DNA from: Nonomuraea typhae
GTDB lineage: Bacteria > Actinomycetota > Actinomycetes > Streptosporangiales > Streptosporangiaceae
Direction: 5' to 3'
Length of the DNA stretch: 64,000 nt
NCBI RefSeq assembly: GCF_009760925.1
Contig: NZ_VRLV01000022.1
Location: forward strand, 121,038 to 185,037
This document shows, piece after piece, positions 57,948-64,000 of the stretch. Position 1 is the first letter of the stretch, and each line of letters begins with the position of its first letter. Both the position numbers and the translations under genes were made by a program. Under the pieces are notes generated by a model. The model searched no databases and was not told the DNA's origin. It saw only the letters and a list, made by a program, of their open reading frames with translations.

Positions 57948-58523
57948 GTGAGCGATGGGGTCGCGGGGCAGGGGCGTAAGCGGGCCGACGCCCAGCGCAA
58001 CGAGCGGACGCTGCTCGACGCCGCCGCGGCGGTCTTCGTGACCTCGGGGGTCGAGGCGCCGGTGCGTGACATCGCCGCCCGGGCAGGTGTCGGAGTAGCC
58101 ACGATTTACCGACATTTCCCGACTCGGGCGGACCTGGTCATCGCCGTCTACGGGCACCAGGTCGAAGCGTGCGCCGAGGCCGGCCGCAGCCTGCTGGACA
58201 GCGGTCCGGCCCCGCTCGCCGCGCTGGGGCGGTGGGTCAACCTGTTCGTGGACTTCCTGGTCACCACCCGCGGGCTGGCCGCCGTGCTCCGCTCCGATCA
58301 GGTGGGCTTCGAGACGCTGCACGGCTACTTGCTCGACCGGCTTCTCCCGGTGTGCACCCGGTTGCTGGACGCCGCGGCCGCCGCGGGTGAGATCCGGGCC
58401 GACACCGACGCGTACGAGTTCCTGCGCGGCGTCGGCAACCTCTGCATCGGCGCCGACCACGATCCCCGCTACGACGCCCGCCGCATGGTCGCGCTCCTCG
58501 TGGCGGGGCTGCGCCTGCCGTGA
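57948..58523 (+). CDS. TetR/AcrR family regulator
   Basis: 191-residue repressor from a GTG with a CGGAGG site. DNA-binding helices LLDAAAAVFVTSGVEAPVRD and IAARAGVGVATIYRHFPTRA (residues 22-58). The C-terminal part (WVNLFVDFLVTTRGLAAVLR, then LRGVGNLCIGADHD) is of the SbtR-like type. It follows the VOC gene and precedes the phosphodiesterase gene, both on the same strand. No palindrome stands out upstream. Confidence 0.92.
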   Translation: MSDGVAGQGRKRADAQRNERTLLDAAAAVFVTSGVEAPVRDIAARAGVGVATIYRHFPTRADLVIAVYGHQVEACAEAGRSLLDSGPAPLAALGRWVNLFVDFLVTTRGLAAVLRSDQVGFETLHGYLLDRLLPVCTRLLDAAAAAGEIRADTDAYEFLRGVGNLCIGADHDPRYDARRMVALLVAGLRLP

Positions 58524-58599
58524 CGCCGAAAGGGCCGGGCCCGCGTCCTTCGGCCCCGATCGTGTGGCCGAAGGTCGTCCCCGATGTGATGATCGGTGA

Positions 58600-60021
58600 A
58601 TGCCGCGATCGACAACCGCCTTATCCCTGCTGGCCGTCACGACCGCTGCCAGCCTTCTGACCAGCGGAAACGCCGAAGCCGCCGCCGCGGAGCCACCGCT
58701 GACCGCGGCGGTCTTCCGTGCCACGCACAACAGCTACTCGGGCAACCTCGGTGGCGCCAGAGGCCCGATCTCCCAGCAGCTCGATGCGGGCATCCGCTTC
58801 GTCGAGTACGACATCCACGACAACGGGTTCACCAGCCGGGGCGACTACGCCCTCGGCCACGACGCGCCGGGCGACGAGGTGGACCACGCGGGCAACCCCG
58901 CCTCCGGCAACCTGGGCGACTGGCTCAGGACCGTCGGCACCTGGTCCGCGGCGCATCCCCAGGCCGCCCCGATCGTCGTCGCCCTGGACGTCAAGGACAA
59001 CCTCACCGACAACGCCAATCACGCCGAAGGCAATCTGGCCGCGCTCAACGACCGGCTCACCTCCGCCTTCGGCGAGCGCCTCTTCAGGGCGTCCGACTAC
59101 CGGCCCGCGGGCCCGCCGACGGTGGGCCAGTTGCGTGGCCGGATCCTCGCCGTGCTCTCGGGTGACGGGAGAACCCGCACCCTGTACCGCCGCGACACCG
59201 GCTACAACCCGGCCATCGCGCTCAACAACCGCGGCCAGGTCGTCGAGGTGCACGACTCGGGCAACGGCACGCTCTGGTACTGGACCGGCAGGTACGGCTC
59301 CGACGGCCGGGTGAGCTGGCTGCGCCACGGCAGGTACGACACCGGCGAGAACCCGGCCGTGGCGATGAACGACAACGGCGACGTGGTGGAGGTCCACGAG
59401 TCCGAGAACACCGACGCGCTGTGGTACCGAGTCGGCCGGCTCGACGCCGCCACGGGCGAGATCCGCTGGTCGGCCGGCCGTCAGTACGACCGGGGCGTCA
59501 GGCCGACGATCCGGTTCACCGGCCAGGCGCGGCTGCGCGAGATCCACCAGAGCCAGAGCGGCGGCCAGAACTGGGATTGGGACGGCGTGCTCGGCGACAT
59601 GGCCGTCTCCTGGAGCGGCAACGGGAAGACCGCCGACCCCCGCTACGACAAGACCACCTCGGCCGCCGGCGCCTCCTGGGTCCGGGTGCGCACCGCCGCC
59701 GACCGCGCCACCCCGGCCGAGACCCTGCGCGTGGACACCGACCGGGTCACGGGTGACCTGATCCGCTACCAGCAGGTCGCCTTCCACGAGTTCCAGAAGG
59801 GCAACAGCGCCGAGCTCCAGCAGGACGCGCTGTTCTACGCCGCCCCCGCGAGCGAGTCCGCGTTCATCACCGGCGCCCGCCAGGCGGGCAAACTGGTGCG
59901 CGGCTGGGGCTTCAACTCCGCGGCCGACGCCACCACCCCGATCGCCGGCTACCCGGCCACGGACACCCCGTACGCCTCCTGGTACGTCCAGGTGCTAGAC
60001 CGGTCCGGCGCCGTCTCCTGA
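58600..60021 (+). CDS. Secreted PI-PLC-like phosphodiesterase with beta-propeller-like insertion
   Basis: 473 residues, Sec signal (ALSLLAVTTAASLLTSGNAE). The PI-PLC X-type barrel starts VFRATHNSYSGNLGGARGPI with a catalytic His, then IRFVEYDIHDNG and IVVALDVKDNL. Between residues 200 and 315 three repeats of about 40-50 residues are inserted (GYNPAIALNNRGQVVEVHDS, GENPAVAMNDNGDVVEVHES, GVRPTIRFTGQARLREIHQS), then the barrel resumes (RYQQVAFHEFQKGNS, then LVRGWGFNSA). It would cleave phosphodiester bonds of exported lipids or nucleic-acid-like substrates. Its tail overlaps the DUF4386 gene by 27 bases. Confidence 0.8.
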   Translation: MPRSTTALSLLAVTTAASLLTSGNAEAAAAEPPLTAAVFRATHNSYSGNLGGARGPISQQLDAGIRFVEYDIHDNGFTSRGDYALGHDAPGDEVDHAGNPASGNLGDWLRTVGTWSAAHPQAAPIVVALDVKDNLTDNANHAEGNLAALNDRLTSAFGERLFRASDYRPAGPPTVGQLRGRILAVLSGDGRTRTLYRRDTGYNPAIALNNRGQVVEVHDSGNGTLWYWTGRYGSDGRVSWLRHGRYDTGENPAVAMNDNGDVVEVHESENTDALWYRVGRLDAATGEIRWSAGRQYDRGVRPTIRFTGQARLREIHQSQSGGQNWDWDGVLGDMAVSWSGNGKTADPRYDKTTSAAGASWVRVRTAADRATPAETLRVDTDRVTGDLIRYQQVAFHEFQKGNSAELQQDALFYAAPASESAFITGARQAGKLVRGWGFNSAADATTPIAGYPATDTPYASWYVQVLDRSGAVS

Positions 60022-60549
60022 CCCTTTCACCAGCAGCCGCACGGCCAGCACCATTTCGTTCACGGCCAGCGGAAGGAACAGCACGACGTACACCGGTGAA
60101 TCCGGGGACACCACGCCGAACACGACGAGGAGGCCGCCGGCCAGATACGGCGCCACCGCGGCGAGCGCCCAGCCGGAGATCCATCGGGGCACGAACCGCG
60201 ACCGGTAGAGCAGCACGTTGAGCAGCACGACGCTGAGGCAGAAGAAGACCACGCTGCTGTGCCCCCACACGGCGTACCCCGGAACCGCGCCACCGCTCAG
60301 CGGCCCGATCGCCGCGGGCAACAGGAGGACGACTTCCAGGGTCCTGGTGACGACGTAGCCGAGCGCCGGCGCTTCGCCGTACTCCTTGAGGATCGGAAAC
60401 AGCGTCGGCGCGATCATGGCGATGGCGACGGCCATGATCAGCGCCATGATGCCGCCTCCCGGCCCGCGCACCACCGTGCTGAGCACGCCTGCCGCGGTGG
60501 CGGTGAGGAAAAGGGTGCCGGTCACCCGGGCCAGTGTCTGTTTGCGCAT
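59995..60549 (-). CDS. DUF4386 family membrane protein, possibly shortened
   Basis: 184 residues with five to six hydrophobic segments (GTLFLTATAAGVLSTVVRG, ALIMAVAIAMIAPTLFPIL, VVLLLPAAIGPLSG, SSVVFFCLSVVLLNVLLY, ALAAVAPYLAGGLLVVFGVV). The start and LGYVVTRTLEVVLLLP segment match DUF4386, usually about 220-230 residues. The loop after the first helix (RGPGGGIM) seems some 25 residues short, a possible in-frame deletion. Function unknown. Convergent overlap with the phosphodiesterase gene. Confidence 0.72.
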   Translation of the reverse strand: MRKQTLARVTGTLFLTATAAGVLSTVVRGPGGGIMALIMAVAIAMIAPTLFPILKEYGEAPALGYVVTRTLEVVLLLPAAIGPLSGGAVPGYAVWGHSSVVFFCLSVVLLNVLLYRSRFVPRWISGWALAAVAPYLAGGLLVVFGVVSPDSPVYVVLFLPLAVNEMVLAVRLLVKGSGDGAGPV

Positions 60550-60659
60550 GCGGCCAGGGTCGGCGGCGCCGGTGTGCGGGTGGTGTGCGGCGGGCTTGCC
60601 GGATATTTCGCCGATATGGGAGCCTCGGCCGGAGGTCGACATCCGGGAGCGGGCCTGTG

Positions 60660-62064
60660 GTGCGGATCGCGTTGCTCGGGGGTGTCCGAGCCTCCACCGA
60701 CGACGGCCGGCCGATCGACATCGGCCCGGCGAAGTCGCAGACGCTGCTCGCCGCGCTGACGTACCCGCGGACGCGGTGGACGTCTCCCGGTTCCGGCGGC
60801 GGCTGCGCGACGGTGAGGTCACGGCGGCTCTGGCGGAGTGGGGCGGCGACCCCTTGGCGGGCCTGGACGCGCCCGGGCTCGCGGCGGCGGTGGCCGGGCT
60901 GACCGAGGAGTGGCTGGGGGCCGTGGAAGCCGGCCTCGGGCGGCGCGATCCGCAGGAGGTCGTCGGCACGCTGGCCGAGCTCACCGAGCGCCACCCCCTG
61001 AGGGAAGGTCTGTGGGCGCTGCTGATGACGGCGCTGTACCGCGCGGGCCGCCAGGGCGACGCGCTCGCCGCCTTCCGGCGGGCACGCGAGCACCTGGTGA
61101 CCGAGCTCGGCGTCGAGCCGGGGCCGGAGTTGCGGGAGCTCGAGTCACAGATCCTGGCCCACGACGTACGGCAGCGCCCCCCGGTGATCCGGCTCCTCGG
61201 CCGGGACGACGACCTGCGAGCCGTCGCCGACGCGCTCCGGCGCTGCCCGATCGTGACCCTGGTGGGGCCGGGCGGAATCGGCAAGACCCAGCTCGCGCTC
61301 GCGGCGGCCGCCGGGTACGACGGGGAGGCCCGCCGGACCACCCGCTGAGCCGCTACGCGCAGGCTTACGCGTCGGGCGACGGTGAGGCCCTTCGGCGCAG
61401 CCTGCCGTACGCCGCACAAGCCGTGGAGCAGGACCTGGCGGCGTTCCTCGAGATGACGTCGGCGGGCCCGCTGCTGGGCATCGGGCGGTTCGAGCAGGTC
61501 GACGCGTCGGTCTCGGCGCTGGCGGAGCGGTATCGGGTCACGGGTCCGCCGACGCTGCTGCACTGGGCGCTGCAGACGCTCGGGTACTCGGCCTTGCTCC
61601 AAGGCGGGCAGGACGAGGCGGCGCGGTATTTCGACGAGGCCGCCGGGGTCGAGGTGCCGGCGGGCACGCTGTCGGCCGGCAAGACCACCGCGGCCCGCTC
61701 CGCGTTCCGCCGCGGCGACCGGCCGCGGGCCTTCCAGCTCCTCCGATCCCACGTGACGGAACTGCTGGAGACCGACAACGTCGTCGCCGCCGGGGTCGTG
61801 GGCGTCGAGTTCGTCACCATGATGGCCGCGGTCGGCCGCGTCACCGAGGCGGCCCACGTCCTGAGGTACCTGGAGACGGCCAACGACTTCGCCGCCCTGG
61901 CGGCCAGGACGCTCGCCGGCGAAGCGGCCGCCAAGGTCGCCGCAGGCGGGCCCATCCCGACCAGCCCGCTGGACGACCGCGCCGCCCTCGTCTACATGCG
62001 CGACGCCCTCGGCGGCCAACCACCCGCCAACCGCGAACCCAACCTCTCAGGTCAGAACAGCTAG
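60660..62064 (+). pseudogene. AfsR/BTAD regulator with two deletions
   Basis: The start (RIALLGGVRASTDDGRPIDI, then KSQTLLAAL) is a SARP-type winged helix. Near 60765 most of that domain is skipped and another frame continues with the BTAD domain (VDVSRFRRRLRDGEVTAALA, then LMTALYRAGRQGDALAAFRR), a linker and an NB-ARC P-loop (VGPGGIGKTQLALAAAAGYD). Near 61338 the reading stops and a third frame resumes in the C-terminal helical repeats (YAQAYASGDGEALRRSL onward). Full relatives are 900-1100 residues. DNA-binding wing and most of the NTPase are gone. Its stop overlaps the metallo-hydrolase stop by four bases. Confidence 0.78.
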
Positions 62065-62942
62065 GGGTGTTCGGCGCAGAGGCAGCCGACGCCCTTCTCG
62101 ATCCAATCCTGCCCGGCCCAGTCAGGGTGGCGGGCCAGCATCGCCGCCCTGACCTCCGCCACGATGGTCTCCTCGGGCATCGCCGAGTCGCGCCGCCGCC
62201 AGGTCTCGTCCCGCAGCAGCCGCAGGTAGTCGCCGGTGGCGGCCAGCAGCTCGGGGCCGCCGACGTCGCCGTGTCCCGGCACGACCACGCGCGGAGCCTG
62301 GGCCGCCAGCCGTTCCATGACCGTGATCCAGCGCACGCCGGACACGTCGGTGTCGTGCGGCGGGAACCACGGGAAGATCGCGAACTGGCCGGCCTCCACC
62401 AGGTCGCCGGTGAACATCATCCCGGCGTCGGGCACGGTGACCACCTGGTCGCCCTTGCTGTGCGCGCGGCCGGTGGCGCGCAGGTGAACCACCCGGCCGC
62501 CCAGGTCGAGGTCGTAGGCGTCGGCGTAGACGACGTCGGGCTGGGCCAGGGAGACGCCCTCCAGCCGGCGGGCCACGCCGTCGCCGAGTCCCCTGAACAT
62601 CCCCAGGTACCCGGGCCCCTTGGCGGCCAGGTCGTCGGCCTGCGCCTGGTTGACCAGATACGTGGCCCGCCCGGCGAACACCTCGGCGCCGAAGGCGTGC
62701 TCGGGATGGAAGTGCGTGGTGGTCAGGTACAGCTCGCGCCCCCGGGCGAACTCGGCGGCGAACGCCAGCACGGCTTCGGCGTTGGCCGGGCCCAGGCCGG
62801 TTTCGACGACCAGCACGGCCCGCGTGCCGCCGATCACGCCGATGTTGGGCACCAGCTCCACCCGCCGGTTCGGGATCACGACCAGGTCACGGGCGAGCTC
62901 CTCAGCCCCGGCGACTTGGACCACAGGGTCATGGTTCGTCAT
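62061..62942 (-). CDS. Metallo-beta-lactamase-fold hydrolase with HxHxEH motif
   Basis: 293 residues, no signal peptide. The metal motif reads TTHFHPEHAFGAEVF: the usual HxHxDH has Glu in place of Asp. Other ligands: RATGRAHSKGDQVV, MFTGDLVEAGQFA (Asp) and VVPGHGDVGG (His). Cytoplasmic hydrolase of unknown ester or thioester. Divergent from a LysR gene with a short palindrome between, a common regulator/target arrangement. Confidence 0.88.
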   Translation of the reverse strand: MTNHDPVVQVAGAEELARDLVVIPNRRVELVPNIGVIGGTRAVLVVETGLGPANAEAVLAFAAEFARGRELYLTTTHFHPEHAFGAEVFAGRATYLVNQAQADDLAAKGPGYLGMFRGLGDGVARRLEGVSLAQPDVVYADAYDLDLGGRVVHLRATGRAHSKGDQVVTVPDAGMMFTGDLVEAGQFAIFPWFPPHDTDVSGVRWITVMERLAAQAPRVVVPGHGDVGGPELLAATGDYLRLLRDETWRRRDSAMPEETIVAEVRAAMLARHPDWAGQDWIEKGVGCLCAEHP

Positions 62943-62997
62943 GGGTCCCAGTTCACCGCCCGGGGTTCCAGGGGGTCCAACACCGCTCGCGCAGCGC

Positions 62998-63016
62998 CGA
63001 TACCGTGCGGGTATCG
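62998..63016. promoter_or_regulatory. Palindrome at the LysR promoter
   Basis: CGATACC-N5-GGTATCG, perfect seven-base arms, ending 9 bases before the LysR ATG and 56 bases from the divergent metallo-hydrolase start. Its size and place fit a LysR autoregulatory site. Confidence 0.6.
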
Positions 63017-63025
63017 TGGCCGCTG

Positions 63026-63868
63026 ATGGAGCTACGCCTGCTCACCTACTTCGTGGCGATCGCCGAGGAACGGCATTTCGGGCGCGCCGCCGTACGCCTG
63101 CACATGACGCAGCCGCCGCTCAGCCGCGCGATCAGGCGGCTTGAGGCCGACCTCGGCGCCACGCTCCTGCACCGCTCCCCGGCCGGCGTCACGCTCACCG
63201 CCGCCGGGCAGGCGCTCCTCGAGGAGGCCCGCACCCTGCTGGAGCAGGCGGCGCAGGCACGGGCCCGGGTCACGGCCGCCTCCACCCTGACCATCGGCAC
63301 GCTAGCCGGCAACGCCGAGCAGGCCCGCATCCGGCTGGCCGACGGCTTCCGCGCCCGGCACCCGGACGTCACCGTGCGCATCCGGGAGGCCGACCTCAGC
63401 GACCCGGCCGCCGGCCTGCGCGCGGGGCTGGCCGACGTGGCGCTGACCAGGCTGCCGTTCGACCGGAGCGGCCTCCGGGTCCACGTGCTGCGCGAGGATC
63501 CCGTGGGCGCGGTGCTGCGGGCCGACGACCCGCTCGCCCGCCGGGACGTCCTGCACCTGCGCGACCTGGCCGGACGCCGCTGGTTCCAGTTCCCCGACGG
63601 CACCGACCCGCTGTGGCGCGACTACTGGAACGCCGGTGAGCCCCGCGAGGGGCCCGTGGTCCGCACCGTGGAGGAGTGCGTGCAGGCCGTCCTGTGGAAC
63701 GGCACCGTCGGGCTCACGCCGCTGCCCCACCATCTGCCCGAAGGTCTCACCGCGGTACGGCTGGCCGACCAGCCGCCCAGTCCGGTCGTGGTGGCCTGGG
63801 CCGATTCCGCGGGGAACCCGCTCATCCGCTCCTTCCTCGACCTCGTGGCGGCCGTCAGCGGATCGTGA
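63026..63868 (+). CDS. LysR family transcriptional regulator
   Basis: 280 residues, complete. The N-terminal helix-turn-helix (LLTYFVAIAEERHFGRAAVR, then LHMTQPPLSRAIRRLEADLG) is followed by the linker helix and an effector domain (LTIGTLAGNAEQARIRLADG, then VLREDPVGAVLRADDPLARR). The ATG at 63026 gives the standard MELRLLTYF start. It probably controls the divergent metallo-hydrolase. Confidence 0.92.
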   Translation: MELRLLTYFVAIAEERHFGRAAVRLHMTQPPLSRAIRRLEADLGATLLHRSPAGVTLTAAGQALLEEARTLLEQAAQARARVTAASTLTIGTLAGNAEQARIRLADGFRARHPDVTVRIREADLSDPAAGLRAGLADVALTRLPFDRSGLRVHVLREDPVGAVLRADDPLARRDVLHLRDLAGRRWFQFPDGTDPLWRDYWNAGEPREGPVVRTVEECVQAVLWNGTVGLTPLPHHLPEGLTAVRLADQPPSPVVVAWADSAGNPLIRSFLDLVAAVSGS

Positions 63869-63924
63869 CCGGGCGCTAGTGTGATGCGCCAGAAATTCTG
63901 AGGGTAAGGAAGTAGCCTGTTGGC

Positions 63925-64000
63925 ATGTCGCATCCGGGGCCTTCCGCTGTGGAAGTCACGCTGTCCGAGGACGAGCGTGCGGAACTGCTGAGCCGGGCGG
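63925..64000 (+). mobile_element. Start of a probable IS630-type transposase gene (3' cut by window)
   Basis: An ATG at 63925 opens SHPGPSAVEVTLSEDERAEL, which matches the N-terminus of IS630-family transposases (xVxLsxxERaxLLxxA). Only 25 codons are inside the window. The element's left end should lie between the LysR stop (63868) and the ATG; a terminal repeat cannot be assigned without its partner. Confidence 0.6.

Overview
The window is high-GC DNA with dense, short-spaced genes, GTG/TTG starts, many TetR/MarR-type regulators, twin-arginine (TAT) export signals, a SARP-type (BTAD) regulator and ricin-type lectin modules. This points to a filamentous actinomycete; I lean towards a Streptosporangiaceae-like chromosome, but that is inference. 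No rRNA or tRNA gene, CRISPR array or replication origin is visible. The only mobile-element signal is the start of a probable IS630-type transposase at the right edge.

Layout. 0-5 kb: stress and general enzymes (FAD/Rieske oxidoreductase, clade-2 catalase, GT9 glycosyltransferase, SRPBCC and PRC-barrel proteins). 5-11 kb: hydrolases, an aldo/keto reductase and regulators, mixed with scarred remnants of a flavin monooxygenase, an alcohol dehydrogenase, a TetR gene and an alpha/beta hydrolase. 11-22 kb: mostly intact single genes (phosphotransferase, a membrane protein, a TetR/NmrA pair with twin operators, exported metallo-hydrolase, FAD oxidase and serine hydrolase). 22-28 kb: the most unusual locus, a tightly coupled minus-strand cluster resembling methylamine-utilisation maturation genes (redoxin, MauE, MauD, a Cys-rich light-chain-like protein and two membrane proteins). 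It faces a plus-strand pair made of a small membrane protein and a Crp-SARP fusion regulator. 28-33 kb: STAS protein, small exported proteins, GH16-ricin glucanase and a large membrane protein. 33-41 kb: acyl-CoA ligase, AraC and TetR regulators, and further truncated genes. 41-48 kb: MarR/P450 divergent pair, a three-gene PH-domain membrane operon divergent from a NarL-type two-component system. 48-60 kb: exported heme peroxidase, phosphoesterase, GH5 enzyme, a translationally coupled glycosyltransferase operon with a ceramidase-like gene, and a phosphodiesterase. 60-64 kb: broken BTAD/NB-ARC regulator, metallo-hydrolase/LysR pair, and the transposase start.

How genes work together. In the 22-25 kb cluster, adjoining genes overlap by 1 to 23 bases over five consecutive genes, which implies one transcript and probably one pathway: MauE- and MauD-like proteins would form or reshuffle disulfides in the exported 18-cysteine light-chain-like protein. 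The fusion regulator across the 535-base intergenic region is the obvious candidate controller. Several regulator genes have clear palindromes at their promoters (9.4, 10.2, 14.5, 38.5, 41.8, 46.1 and 63.0 kb), so local one-regulator/one-target control is the dominant theme.

Caution. At least seven genes carry internal deletions, fusions or frameshifts (8.3-9.3, 10.9, 25.6, 33.3-34.2, 37.1, 39.2 and 60.7-61.4 kb). This may be real gene decay or an assembly problem, and sequence alone cannot decide.
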